The notes: a model not told the origin generated them from the letters alone. DNA of 64,000 nucleotides from Microscilla marina ATCC 23134 (GCF_000169175.1 NZ_AAWS01000002.1:186001-250000), one strand, 5' to 3'; numbered from the stretch's first letter, positions 52,698 to 61,642 are shown. Program-made: numbers and translations.

Positions 52698-53855
52698 ATG
52701 CATTTTATCCCCCGAAAAATATACAACGAAGAACATGAGTTATTTCGCCAGTCATTGGCAGATTTTGTAGCCCAGGAGATTACCCCTCACAATGCCCAAT
52801 GGGAAAAAGACCACATGGTTTCGCGTGAATCGTGGCTAAAGCTAGGTGAAAATGGCTTTTTGGGCATGCAAGTACCCGAAGCTTATGGAGGTTTGGGGAT
52901 TGAAGACTTTCGTTACAATGCTATTTTTACTGAAGTAATCGCTCAGTCGGGTTGTGCAGGACCAGCAGTAGGTTACCCATTGCACAACGATATTGTACTA
53001 CCTTATATACTGGAGTATGGTTCAGAGGAAACAAAGCAAAAATACTTGCCCAAAACTGTGTCGGGCGAAAGTATTTTAGCCATAGCGATGACCGAGCCAG
53101 GCGCAGGCAGCGACTTGCAGAGCATGCGCGCTACTGCCGAAGACAAAGGAGATCATTACTTGGTCAATGGCTCTAAAACTTTTATTACCAATGGTTACCT
53201 TGCCGACCTGGTAGTAGTGGCGGTAAAAACTGATCCTGCCCAAGGTGCCAAAGGAACCTCACTATTGTTGATGGAAGCCGCCGCTGAAGGCTTTAGCAAA
53301 GGCAAGCCTTTTGAAAAGGTGGGTTTACACGCTCAAGATACTTGTGAATTGTTTTTTGACAATGTAAAAGTACCTAAAGAAAACTTACTGGGCGAAGAAG
53401 GTAAAGGTTTTGGCTACTTGATGAACAAACTGGCACAAGAGCGTTTGGTAGTGGGATTAGGGGCTATAGGTGCCGCTGAAAAAGCTTTGGAAACCACTAT
53501 TCAATATACCAAAGAACGCAAGGCTTTTGGCAAGTCAGTGGCGCAGTTTCAGAACACCAAATACAAAATGGCAGAACTTGCTACTGAGGTACAGATAGGG
53601 CGGGTTTTTGCCGATTATTGTACCGAGCTCCACGATGAAGGCAAACTAGATGGCGCCACTGCCTCGATGGTGAAGTATTGGCTGACCGATTTGCAGTGCA
53701 AAGTAGCCGATGAGTGTGTACAGTTGCACGGGGGCTATGGCTATATTTGGGATTACCAGATTGCCCGCTCTTATGCCGATGCGCGCGTACAGCGTATTTA
53801 TGCGGGCACTAATGAAATTATGAAAGAGTTGATTTCAAGAAAGATATTTAGTTAG
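52698..53855 (+). CDS. Acyl-CoA dehydrogenase, long-chain type
   Basis: 385 residues, full length. An FAD flavoprotein that introduces the alpha-beta double bond in acyl-CoA in beta-oxidation. Signatures: AMTEPGAGSDLQSM near 131, SKTFITNG near 156, QERLVVGLGAIGAAEKALET near 248, KERKAFGKSV near 273, and near the C-terminus CVQLHGGYGYIWDYQIARSY, RIYAGTNEIMKELI. In short/medium-chain enzymes the catalytic Glu is the E of IYEGT; here that position is Ala. Long-chain and isovaleryl types instead use a Glu on helix G, and the AAEKALE segment provides one. So it is best read as a long-chain type enzyme. It stands alone, with no fad partner genes nearby. Confidence 0.93.
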   Translation: MHFIPRKIYNEEHELFRQSLADFVAQEITPHNAQWEKDHMVSRESWLKLGENGFLGMQVPEAYGGLGIEDFRYNAIFTEVIAQSGCAGPAVGYPLHNDIVLPYILEYGSEETKQKYLPKTVSGESILAIAMTEPGAGSDLQSMRATAEDKGDHYLVNGSKTFITNGYLADLVVVAVKTDPAQGAKGTSLLLMEAAAEGFSKGKPFEKVGLHAQDTCELFFDNVKVPKENLLGEEGKGFGYLMNKLAQERLVVGLGAIGAAEKALETTIQYTKERKAFGKSVAQFQNTKYKMAELATEVQIGRVFADYCTELHDEGKLDGATASMVKYWLTDLQCKVADECVQLHGGYGYIWDYQIARSYADARVQRIYAGTNEIMKELISRKIFS

Positions 53856-53881
53856 CAGCTTTGGCAGGGGGCAAGCTTTAA

Positions 53882-53927
53882 GCGACAAGTCGCAAGTCCT
53901 TAGATGCCGATGAATAGCCGTGCTATT
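53882..53927. repeat. Dispersed repeat, short copy of CCTTAGATGCCGATG
   Basis: CAAGTCCTTAGATGCCGATG followed by AATAGCCGTGCT matches the centre of 33541-33604. Confidence 0.65.
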
Positions 53928-54054
53928 CCCTACTCCATAGGGAGCTATCAAGTTTGTAAGGTGTTTACAACTTTGATAGCTAGCAAATGTGTAATGTAGA
54001 CCACTTGGTCATAACTAGATATTTATATAAGCAAGTCATCTCGACTTGAAACTC

Positions 54055-54096
54055 AAAGGTTTTAGTCTGCCATTGGCCAGACTAAAACCTTTTTTT
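54055..54096 (+). terminator. Strong terminator after acyl-CoA dehydrogenase
   Basis: Fifteen-bp stem AAAGGTTTTAGTCTG / CAGACTAAAACCTTT with an 8-nt loop, T7 tail. It also lies between convergent genes. Confidence 0.85.
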
Positions 54097-54152
54097 GGTA
54101 GGCGAGCACTCATAATGCCTATATTTCAAGGCTTGCCGCTGTTTCATCATTT

Positions 54153-55235
54153 CTACAAGGCAAACCGCACACTGCAAATCTTGGGTAGGTAGTGGTTCAA
54201 GGCTTGCCACGACTCTCCGGCATCTTCTGATAAAAATAAGTTGCCTGTAGTAGTGCCAAACGCCATAGTATTTTGATGGCGTGCCAACGAGTGGCGCAAG
54301 ACAATATCAAAACAATGTGCCTGGGGCAAACCCTCCCGAAAGTCTGTCCAGGTTTTGCCTCCATCTTCGGTATAATACACTGCCAGTGCCCCATCTACTG
54401 CCACCCGGCGGTCATCGCTGGTAGCCGGAATTACCCAGGCTCGGTCAGGGTTGTCATCATCTATGGCTATAGTAAACCCATACTTGGTAATACCTGTAGG
54501 GTCGGTTACATCTTGCCAGCTTTGGGCACCATTGGTAGACCTAAAAATGCCACAGTGATTTTGTTGCCACAATACTTCTGGGTGATGCGTACATTGCAAC
54601 ATCAGGTGTGGGTCGTGCCCTACAGCAGCGGTTGGGTTAGGCAAAAAATCGGCTTTTAAACCTTCGTTGCGCACCAACCAGGTTTTACCCCCATCGGCTG
54701 TTTCAAAAACCCCTGCACAGCTAATGCCCACCCATATTCGTTGGGAGTTGCTCGAATCTACCACTATAGAATGAATGCCTGGGTGGTTTCGACCGCCGCC
54801 AAACCAATGGTCAGGGCGAGATGGCTCATACCAGAGGGCTTCGTTGAGCACGAAACTTTGTCCGTTGTCGCTGCTTTTGAATAAGCCGCCGGGCTCGGTA
54901 CCTGCCCATAGCACTCCGGGGGCTTGCCCCATTTCTAGGTGCCAAACGTACTTGAGGGTAGCGGGTTTGCCCGGTTTTATTTCGGCATGGGTGGGGTATT
55001 TGGGGGCGGGTATTTCTGCCCAGGTAGCGCCTTCATCGGGTGAATAATGCAACTTGGTTCCCCAGTGTTTGTGCGCCAGACATACCCACCAATATCCGTT
55101 TTGGGGGGCTTGCCTTGCCACCGATACCGACATGCCTACAAAGTGCATATGATCAAATATCCATTTGCCTTGGGTATTTTTTTTATACACTGCCAATCCT
55201 TTGCTGGTGGCAATGAGTAGTGTTTTTTTGTTCAT
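54153..55235 (-). CDS. Asp-box (BNR) beta-propeller protein
   Basis: 360 residues without a signal peptide. Six Asp-box motifs (S/T-x-D-x-G-x-x-W/F) mark successive propeller blades: SPDEGATW near 67, SSDNGQSF near 126, TADGGKTW near 185, STNGAQSW near 235, TEDGGKTW near 290, SEDAGESW near 335. This is the sialidase-like/WD40-YVTN-BNR fold, six blades, but the usual sialidase catalytic Arg triad is not evident, so sialidase activity is unlikely. Possibly a cytosolic binding protein. It starts at 55235, directly abutting a 15-copy octanucleotide repeat, so there is no room for a normal ribosome binding site outside the repeat. Confidence 0.82.
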   Translation of the reverse strand: MNKKTLLIATSKGLAVYKKNTQGKWIFDHMHFVGMSVSVARQAPQNGYWWVCLAHKHWGTKLHYSPDEGATWAEIPAPKYPTHAEIKPGKPATLKYVWHLEMGQAPGVLWAGTEPGGLFKSSDNGQSFVLNEALWYEPSRPDHWFGGGRNHPGIHSIVVDSSNSQRIWVGISCAGVFETADGGKTWLVRNEGLKADFLPNPTAAVGHDPHLMLQCTHHPEVLWQQNHCGIFRSTNGAQSWQDVTDPTGITKYGFTIAIDDDNPDRAWVIPATSDDRRVAVDGALAVYYTEDGGKTWTDFREGLPQAHCFDIVLRHSLARHQNTMAFGTTTGNLFLSEDAGESWQALNHYLPKICSVRFAL

Positions 55236-55236
55236 G

Positions 55237-55362
55237 GGTTTTATGGTTTTATGGTTTTATGGTTTTATGGTTTTATGGTTTTATGGTTTTATGGTTTTAT
55301 GGTTTTATGGTTTTATGGTTTTATGGTTTTATGGTTTTATGGTTTTATGGTTTTATGGTTTT
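55237..55362. repeat. Octanucleotide microsatellite GGTTTTAT x15
   Basis: Fifteen perfect copies (55237-55356) plus a partial one. On the minus strand it reads ATAAAACC repeated and ends one base before the ATG at 55235. Every minus frame hits a TAA, so it is an untranslated leader/promoter tract for the Asp-box gene. Confidence 0.95.
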
Positions 55363-55434
55363 CATGTTGCTTGACGCAACATTCAAGACAAAGTCATTAG
55401 TGATAAACTGGTAGCTGACAATTTACCTGTCTAG
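55357..55434. repeat. Direct repeat flanking the four-helix-bundle gene (left copy)
   Basis: Shared almost base for base with 55824-55901 (TTTTCATGTTGCTTGA, CATTCAAGACAAAGTCATTA, GTGATAAACT-GTAGCTGA). Confidence 0.85.
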
Positions 55435-55800
55435 TTTATCATTCGTATACTTAATGAGGCTATTGATCAAATAAGGTAAATCTTTTAATTGAGTGTATAT
55501 GTGTGCGTATTGTTGTTGGGTGACTAACTTCCTTACTTTTGCCTTTTCGCACCAATCCAAGCATTCATACAAAGAACCTCTGGCGTATAAATAAAATTTT
55601 ATTTTATCCTTCTTATGATACCTTCCAAAACCCTCAGCAATGTTTGCCGAAATGCTATCGATTGCTCTTACAAATTGTTTTCCTACTGTATCTTTGGCAA
55701 AATAGTCCCAATGCGCAACCAGCTCCCACACGTCGTTACTCAATTGAAAAGCCTTTTTGTAAGCTTCTACATCGTTTAGAGTTAAATATTTTTTCGCCAT
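55423..55800 (-). CDS. Four-helix-bundle protein (S23 intervening-sequence family)
   Basis: 125 residues. It matches the family of small proteins encoded in 23S rRNA intervening sequences and, very often, as free genes in Bacteroidota: LNDVEAYKKAFQLSNDVWEL, FVRAIDSISANIAEGFGRYH (the S-x-x-A-N-I-A-E-G signature at about residue 50-58), then YARGSLYECLDWCEKAK and LPYLINSLIKYTND. It forms a four-helix bundle pentamer of unknown function. Here it is chromosomal and not in an rRNA gene. It is flanked by a direct repeat and followed by a remnant of the same gene, suggesting a duplication. Its own stop lies in the left direct repeat. Confidence 0.9.
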   Translation of the reverse strand: MAKKYLTLNDVEAYKKAFQLSNDVWELVAHWDYFAKDTVGKQFVRAIDSISANIAEGFGRYHKKDKIKFYLYARGSLYECLDWCEKAKVRKLVTQQQYAHIYTQLKDLPYLINSLIKYTNDKLDR

Positions 55801-55823
55801 TATTTTGATAGTTTATGTTATGG

Positions 55824-55901
55824 TTTTCATGTTGCTTGATACAACATTCAAGACAAAGTCATTAGTGATAAACTCGTAGCTGATAATTTACCTGTCTAGT
55901 T
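55824..55901. repeat. Direct repeat flanking the four-helix-bundle gene (right copy)
   Basis: Right copy of 55357-55434; same orientation. Confidence 0.85.
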
Positions 55902-55975
55902 TAGACTATTAATCAAGTAAGGTAAATTTTTTAATTTGGTGTGCATACTGTTGGCATTGTTGTATATTGATATAA
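55895..55975 (-). pseudogene. Remnant of a second four-helix-bundle gene
   Basis: On the minus strand it reads LKNLPYLINSL, like LKDLPYLINSL in the intact gene. The surrounding bases align with 55434-55525 with a deletion of about 20 bp. Only the C-terminal codons remain. Confidence 0.7.
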
Positions 55976-56050
55976 TAGTGTTTCACTGTTTTTGATATGG
56001 GCGTCGCTTCGCGAACCATCAAACAACAGAGCCATCAAACAATTACCTCC

Positions 56051-57214
56051 CTACTTCACCTTAAATTGATGCGTTGGTGTTAGCCACACGCCGTTACTGG
56101 TTTTAAACATAGTTTTGACCGTACAAGTAGGGTATTTACCCTCAGGGCGTGATTGGTCGGTACGTTTTAAGATAAATTTCATGGGGTGGTTTTTGGTCTT
56201 TTTCTTCAAAAATACTTGCGTAGCCTTGTGAGGGCTTACCTCCCAGCGTCCGTCTGGGTTGTCCCATTGTAGGTAAAAATGAAGGTCTTGTGAAGTGAAA
56301 TTATTCATGTGGAAACTAACCTCATAGCCTTCGGGGGTTTTCTTGAGTTGGCTAAAGTGGGCAAACTTTGGTTTGAATAAGTAATAATACAGCAAAAAGT
56401 TTTCGTTGTCGCGTGGGTATACCATTTTGGGTGGCAGTATGCTGCCTGCTTTGATAATGGCATAGCTAAATTTTTGATCGCGAACAGTGGCCAGTAAAAA
56501 GTGAGGAAAAGTACCACTGCGCAACTCGTGAGTGCCCGATTTTCCGGTAGCGTTGGTCATCACATATTGTATGCCGTCGCGTTCTGTGTATTCGTAATGA
56601 TGACGATGCCCATAAAACACGTTTTTTACTTTATGTTTTACAAACAATGAGTGCAATTGCTCGTGGTTTTTCAAGGTATAAACGGGGTGGTGAAAAAACA
56701 CCATTCGGTGGGCTTTATTCTGGGCTTTTTTGAGGTCTTTTTCCAACCATTTTATTTGTGCTTCGCCTATTTGCGCTTCTTTACCGTCGTTGCTGTTGAG
56801 TATGGTAAAGTGGGTGTTTTTGTAGTCAAACGAATAGTTGGTTTTGCCCCAATACTGTTTGTAATAGGGCAAAGGATTTCCTTTTTTGTCCAACACATCG
56901 TGGTTGCCGGGTACAGGGTAATAAGGCGTGTTGCCCAAGGGCAGTAGTTGGTCTTTAAACCTTGCCCATTGTTTCATAGTAGTGTCTTTGCCCTGGAGTT
57001 TACCTTTGATCAAGTCGCCTACTTGTATGACAAACGCGGGCGAGAGCTGGGCTACTTCGTTGATTATTTTGTTAAATAAGGCAGGGGTGTTAAACTGGCT
57101 GTCGCCCAATATCACAAAGCTAAACTCTGTTTGGGTAGTTTGCTGGGCAAATAAATTTCCCGAAAGGGTGATAAAAAAAGCCAGTGTTGCTATAAATCTT
57201 CTCAAATTCAACAT
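56051..57214 (-). CDS. Secreted calcineurin-like metallophosphoesterase
   Basis: 387 residues. The signal peptide ends in LFAQ. The core (residues 30-240) has the di-metal motifs: ILGDSQFN near 34 (the first Asp; the usual D-x-H is D-x-Q), VGDLIKG near 65, PGNHDV near 101, FFHHP near 175, and YGHRHHYEY near 203. The last 140 residues are a beta-rich extra domain (EGYEVSFHMNNFTSQDLHFY). It would hydrolyse phosphodiesters or monoesters in the periplasm or outside; the substrate is unknown. Replacement of His by Gln in the first motif is seen in several exported members and may change metal use. It diverges from the PPK2 gene with a 90-bp gap. Confidence 0.9.
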   Translation of the reverse strand: MLNLRRFIATLAFFITLSGNLFAQQTTQTEFSFVILGDSQFNTPALFNKIINEVAQLSPAFVIQVGDLIKGKLQGKDTTMKQWARFKDQLLPLGNTPYYPVPGNHDVLDKKGNPLPYYKQYWGKTNYSFDYKNTHFTILNSNDGKEAQIGEAQIKWLEKDLKKAQNKAHRMVFFHHPVYTLKNHEQLHSLFVKHKVKNVFYGHRHHYEYTERDGIQYVMTNATGKSGTHELRSGTFPHFLLATVRDQKFSYAIIKAGSILPPKMVYPRDNENFLLYYYLFKPKFAHFSQLKKTPEGYEVSFHMNNFTSQDLHFYLQWDNPDGRWEVSPHKATQVFLKKKTKNHPMKFILKRTDQSRPEGKYPTCTVKTMFKTSNGVWLTPTHQFKVK

Positions 57215-57304
57215 TTTACAACAATATTTTATGTATTATGAGGGCTAAATTTAGAGTTTAATCTCTAGAATTCTTGTTGTTAAAATGTTAAAGAAGTAAG
57301 AAAT

Positions 57305-58159
57305 ATGTCGGACTATAATCTCACCGTTGAAGATTTGCACCTGATTAATACCCGCAAGGGATTAAAAGAGCTGCTGAAGCATAAACATATTGACTGGAAG
57401 AAAATCGTGGAAAAATTACGCTACGAGGATGAGTTGGTGCTGCTACAGGCAGAGTTAAATAAGCTACATAAATGGATTCAAACTGATAAAAGGCGTGTGG
57501 CTATTATTTTTGAAGGGCGCGATGCTGCCGGAAAAGGTGGCACCATCAAGCGATTTGCCCAACACTTAAGTCCGAGAGCCACCCGGGTAGTGGCTTTGCC
57601 CAAGCCTTCCGATGTAGAAAAAGGGCAGTGGTATTTTCAGCGGTATGTGAGTCATTTGCCCAATCCGGGTGAAATGGTGTTTTTTGACCGAAGCTGGTAC
57701 AATCGTGCGGTGGTGGAGCCTGTGATGGGGTTTTGTACCAAGCAACAGTACGATCAGTTTATGCATCAGGTACCTGAGTTTGAGCATATGTTGTATGAAG
57801 ATGATCTGGTGTTGATCAAGTTTTGGTTTGCCATATCGAAAGAAGAACAACAGAAGCGGTTTAAAGAACGAAAGGTAAACCCGCTTAAGCAGTGGAAACT
57901 AAGCCCGGTAGACCAAAAAGCCCAGGGTATGTGGGACAAATACACCGTGTATAAAGAAAATATGTTTAGCCATTCGCATACTTCGTATAGCCCCTGGATC
58001 ATAGTAGAAGCCAATAATAAGCGTCAGGCAAGGTTAGAATCTATTCGTTATGTCTTGGCGCATTTCGATTATGAGGGTAAAAGTGATGCCAAGGTGTCGT
58101 TGCACCCCGACCCTAACGTAGTGATGCGTTATCACCGACATTCAGACCATTCAGATTGA
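57305..58159 (+). CDS. ppk2: Polyphosphate kinase 2 family protein
   Basis: 284 residues, single PPK2 domain (class I length). It transfers phosphate between polyphosphate and nucleoside diphosphates. Walker A is IFEGRDAAGKGGTIKRF at about 68-84, the Walker B / lid region is MVFFDRSWYNRAVVEPVMGF near 121-140, with the class-typical VVALPKPSD near 98 and RYVSHLPNPGEM near 113. The C-terminal WKLSPVDQKAQGMWDKYTVY and FSHSHTSYSPWIIVEANNKR are conserved family signatures. It likely regenerates GTP or ATP from polyphosphate. It is expressed alone; no ppk1 or ppx is in the window. Confidence 0.95.
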   Translation: MSDYNLTVEDLHLINTRKGLKELLKHKHIDWKKIVEKLRYEDELVLLQAELNKLHKWIQTDKRRVAIIFEGRDAAGKGGTIKRFAQHLSPRATRVVALPKPSDVEKGQWYFQRYVSHLPNPGEMVFFDRSWYNRAVVEPVMGFCTKQQYDQFMHQVPEFEHMLYEDDLVLIKFWFAISKEEQQKRFKERKVNPLKQWKLSPVDQKAQGMWDKYTVYKENMFSHSHTSYSPWIIVEANNKRQARLESIRYVLAHFDYEGKSDAKVSLHPDPNVVMRYHRHSDHSD

Positions 58160-58464
58160 TTATAGTAAGCTATAAGTAACAAGCTTATTAGGCACGCACA
58201 AGCTTCAAGCTGTCCCTTGCTTTACAAGGTTTCACGTTTGTATATCACGTTGATTTTTAGTGATGTATGAAAGCCTTTGTAGAGGCAAGTTTTAAGCTAT
58301 AAGTAGTAAGCTTCAAGCGACAAGTGCCCTCAGTTGACAATGATATATAGCACTTCACCATACGGCATAGCAACTTGCCTAATAACCCCATGAATGCCAA
58401 ATAGTATTTTGGATATTTGAAGTATACAAGTTGAAAATACTGATAATAACCAAACTATATAACT
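58160..58464. other. Gap with degenerate AAGCTT-rich repeats
   Basis: 305 bp with strings such as AAGCTATAAGTAACAAGCTT and TAAGTAGTAAGCTTCAAGCG (58170-58325), a loose repeat style that also occurs near 53875 and 61735. No gene. Confidence 0.45.
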
Positions 58465-59784
58465 ATGAAAAATCATCCTAAAGGGTTGTTTATCCTGTTT
58501 TTTACCGAAATGTGGGAGCGCTTTAGTTACTATGGGCTCAAAGCTTTGTTAGTGCTGTTTTTGGTGTCTAAGACCAAAGGTGGCTATGGTTGGGGCGAGG
58601 CAGAAGCTTTGAGTTTGTTAGGGCTTTTTACTGGCATGGTATACATCATGTCTATTCCAGGTGGCATCATTTCCGATCGTTGGCTGGGTCCCAAGCGTTC
58701 AGTAATGATAGGGGGAGCATTATTGTGCGTAGGGCATTTTATGATGGCTTTTCCTGACCCTACATTATTTTATGTAGCCCTTTGTTTTATTGTAGCGGGC
58801 ATAGGCATGCTCAAGCCCAATATATCTACTATGGTAGGCGAACTGTATACCGAACAAAAGCGTCGGGATGCAGGATTTATCATTTTTTATATGGGCATCA
58901 ACCTGGGGTCGTTTCTCGCCACCCTTTCTATAGGTTTTGTGGGCGAAACCTATGGTTGGCACTATGGGTTTAGCCTTGCTGGGTTTGGCATGGTGTTGGG
59001 GCAAATAGTGTTTATATGGGGGCAACGCTACCTTAAGCATGTGGGCAACAACCTAAAACAACGCCAGGAGGCACCCAAAGAACGCCTCAAACTATCGGGT
59101 ACCGATATCAATCGTTTGGTTGTGTTGGGCATATTGTTTTTGGTCATTTTTGTGTTTTGGATGTCGTTTGAACAAGCCGGAGGGCTGATGAATCTGTACG
59201 CCAAGAAATACACGAATCGGGTGGTGTTTGGTTGGGAGGTGCCCGCCAGCATGTTTCAGAGCATCAACGCGGGGTATATACTATTGTTTGGTGGGGTAGT
59301 GGCCGCTTTTTGGGCAGTCCGTAAAACATCGGCTATAGCCAAAATGGGGATAGGCACTATACTGGTAGGTGTTGGTTTTTTGTTTATGGTGGGAGCATCT
59401 ATGCAACGTGCCAGTGCTGGTCAATCGGCACTTTACTGGTTGTTTTTTGCTTATTGGTTCCATACCATTGGCGAGCTGTGTATTTCGCCAGTGGCGCTGT
59501 CTTACATTTCTAAAATAGCCCCCAAAGCCCTGGTAGGCTCTATGATGGGTGCCTATTTTGCTGCCACTGGTTTTGCCAATATTGCTGCTGCGGAGGTAGG
59601 CAAACTTGCGGGCAAACTGGGCGAGTTGAATATTTTTTCGGGTTTGGTCATTGTGTCGGTGCTTACGGGTAGTTTGTTGTTGGTTTTCGCCCAAAGGCTC
59701 AAGAAAATGACCAGAGAAGACGAGCTCGAAGAAGGCATAAAAGAGGACAGAAAAGAAGCAAAAGATGCAGTGAAAGTTACTTAG
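58465..59784 (+). CDS. POT-family proton-dependent oligopeptide transporter
   Basis: 439 residues, about 12-14 membrane helices. The family-defining E-x-x-E-R-F-x-Y-Y-G motif is at residues 10-23 (TEMWERFSYYG), with the helix 2-3 loop SIPGGIISDRWLGPKRSVM and GIGMLKPNISTMVGELY near 113 (POT motif with the conserved Lys/Pro). FIIFYMGINLGSF follows near 135. It imports di- and tripeptides with protons. The later helices (WLFFAYWFHTIGELCISPVA) carry the conserved E-L-x-x-S/P motif. At 439 residues it is somewhat shorter than the usual 480-500. The C-terminus is a short charged tail (EDELEEGIKEDRKEAKDAVK). It has its own terminator. Confidence 0.93.
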   Translation: MKNHPKGLFILFFTEMWERFSYYGLKALLVLFLVSKTKGGYGWGEAEALSLLGLFTGMVYIMSIPGGIISDRWLGPKRSVMIGGALLCVGHFMMAFPDPTLFYVALCFIVAGIGMLKPNISTMVGELYTEQKRRDAGFIIFYMGINLGSFLATLSIGFVGETYGWHYGFSLAGFGMVLGQIVFIWGQRYLKHVGNNLKQRQEAPKERLKLSGTDINRLVVLGILFLVIFVFWMSFEQAGGLMNLYAKKYTNRVVFGWEVPASMFQSINAGYILLFGGVVAAFWAVRKTSAIAKMGIGTILVGVGFLFMVGASMQRASAGQSALYWLFFAYWFHTIGELCISPVALSYISKIAPKALVGSMMGAYFAATGFANIAAAEVGKLAGKLGELNIFSGLVIVSVLTGSLLLVFAQRLKKMTREDELEEGIKEDRKEAKDAVKVT

Positions 59785-59831
59785 TACATTTATTTTTGCT
59801 GTACTGTTGTCTACACAAGTACACACACAGA

Positions 59832-59867
59832 GCACAAAAAACGGCTACATATAGCCGTTTTTTGTGC
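59832..59867 (+). terminator. Strong terminator after the peptide transporter
   Basis: Perfect 16-bp stem GCACAAAAAACGGCTA / TAGCCGTTTTTTGTGC with a CATA loop. Confidence 0.85.
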
Positions 59868-60208
59868 TTTAGAGTCCATCAGGCATTGCCTTTATAATAC
59901 AATTTGTTCGTCCCAATGCAGTACTTGTGCGACGACTGCTATCTTTTGTTTGTGGAGACAACTATTGGCTTGATTTCTCTTCTATTTTGCCACAAAAATG
60001 TAAACATTTGCTTTGGTATTCAAAATAGTGTAATAATGGAACATTATACAGGAACTTTCAAGCGGGTTTTTCTACTATCTTACCATTGAATTAGATTTTT
60101 ACTATATTTTATGCAAGCAAAAATCTGTGAATTTTAATATATTGCAAAGGATCATTCACCTGTGTATTGACAGGAATTATAAAAATCCAGCTTAAAAGAA
60201 TTGAGTCA
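59868..60208. other. Intergenic region, no gene seen
   Basis: 341 bp before the sugar-transporter-like gene. AT-rich, no member of the repeat families and no clear promoter box recognised. Confidence 0.45.
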
Positions 60209-61642
60209 ATGTTAACAACTACAAAGGAAGCAACAGCAAAACTAAAAACAAGCAAACCCCGCCTATCATTTTGGCAAATCTGGAACATGAGTTTTGGCTT
60301 TTTAGGCATTCAGTTTGGTTTTGCCCTACAAGGAGGCTTTATGTCCCGTATTTTTCAAACTTTGGGAGCCGACAAAGAAGCCATTCCTATGTTATGGATT
60401 GCCGCACCGCTCACTGGTTTATTGGTGCAGCCCATCATTGGTTACCTCAGCGACCACACCTGGCATCCCAGGTGGGGGCGCCGCCGTCCTTACTTTTTTA
60501 TTGGCGCAGTGTTGAGTTCTATTGCTTTGTTTTTTGTTCCTCACTCAAGCGCGTTATGGATGGCAGTTGGGTTTCTCTGGATTTTAGACGCCTCCATCAA
60601 TATCTCTATGGAACCATTTCGGGCATTGGTTGCCGACAAACTACCCGAATCACAACGTTCTTATGGGTTTATTACCCAAACCCTGATCATAGGCATAGGT
60701 ACCTGGGTGGCAAGCAATCTGCCTTGGATGGTGTCGCAGTTGGGCGTAAGTAATGAGACTACCGCCAGTGGGGGCATTCCTATGTCGGTGCAAGTGGCTT
60801 TTGCCATTGGTGCTTTTGTGTTTTTAACAAGTGTATTGTATACCATTTTTACCACCACCGAATACCCCCCCGAAGACCTGGAAGAGTTTGAGCGCCAAAA
60901 ACAGCAGAAAAAGCGTTTTGTTGCCGATATTCTCGACAACATCAAAACTATACCCCCTACCATGCAAAAGCTGGGATTGATTCAGTTTTTTTCCTGGTTT
61001 GCCTTTTTTACCATGTGGAGTATGGCTAACCCCGCCTTGACCGAGCACGTTTTCCAGACCCCTATGCCAGTAAAAAGTGCCTACGATATGGCTTCCCCTG
61101 CTGCTGCCAAGGCGTTTAAAGTGGCCAGTACAGCATTCCAAAAATCATCAAATCAAGTAGGGAGTTACATGGGCATTTATGGGCTTTCTTCTATGGTTTT
61201 TGCTTTGTTGCTCACCTTTTATACTGCCCACAGGCGAATCAATCGGAAACTTGTGCACATGGGGTCGCTCATTGCCGGAGGCATCGGTTTTATCTCTATG
61301 TATTTTGTGCCTTCGCCCCAGTGGCTTATCCTTTCGTTTACCCTGGTTGGTTTTGCTTGGGGGAGCATTCTCTCTATGCCCTATGCCATGTTGTCGAGTT
61401 CGGTAGACCCTAAAAAGATGGGGGTAATTATGGGGATTTTCAATATGTTTATCGTAATTCCTCAAATCGTTGCTGCACTTGGTGGGGTCAATATTGCCTA
61501 CAAACTATTGGGTAACCAAACCATTCACGCGATGATAGTGGCAGGGATCAGTTTGGTCATTGCGGGTTTGTGCAATCTGTTGATTACCAACAAAAATGCG
61601 ATTACCTATCAGCCCAATGAAGTGGTAACATCAACGAAGTAA
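60209..61642 (+). CDS. MFS transporter, GPH/SLC45 sugar-transporter-like
   Basis: The frame can be opened at a TTG at 60167, but the ATG at 60209 (MLTTTKEA) is the more likely start (477 residues). Twelve membrane helices. Signatures of the GPH/SLC45 branch: FWQIWNMSFGFLGIQFGFAL in helix 1, PLTGLLVQPIIGYLSDHTWH near 67 (helix 2), the basic loop HPRWGRRRPYFFIGAV near 86, and ASINISMEPFRALVADKLPE near 130. The later half has GFAWGSILSMPYAMLSSSVDPK. These transporters carry sucrose, maltose or other glycosides with protons or sodium. The exact sugar is unknown, and there is no adjacent glycosidase to suggest one. Confidence 0.9.
   Translation: MLTTTKEATAKLKTSKPRLSFWQIWNMSFGFLGIQFGFALQGGFMSRIFQTLGADKEAIPMLWIAAPLTGLLVQPIIGYLSDHTWHPRWGRRRPYFFIGAVLSSIALFFVPHSSALWMAVGFLWILDASINISMEPFRALVADKLPESQRSYGFITQTLIIGIGTWVASNLPWMVSQLGVSNETTASGGIPMSVQVAFAIGAFVFLTSVLYTIFTTTEYPPEDLEEFERQKQQKKRFVADILDNIKTIPPTMQKLGLIQFFSWFAFFTMWSMANPALTEHVFQTPMPVKSAYDMASPAAAKAFKVASTAFQKSSNQVGSYMGIYGLSSMVFALLLTFYTAHRRINRKLVHMGSLIAGGIGFISMYFVPSPQWLILSFTLVGFAWGSILSMPYAMLSSSVDPKKMGVIMGIFNMFIVIPQIVAALGGVNIAYKLLGNQTIHAMIVAGISLVIAGLCNLLITNKNAITYQPNEVVTSTK

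Noticed and set aside
52698-53855. Loss of catalytic Glu in the acyl-CoA dehydrogenase
   Set aside because: Ala in IYAGT is normal for the long-chain type, which uses a Glu in another helix.
55165-55414. Plus-strand frames encoding repeated FYGFMVLW
   Set aside because: They are an artefact of the 8-bp repeat, whose plus strand is open in all frames.
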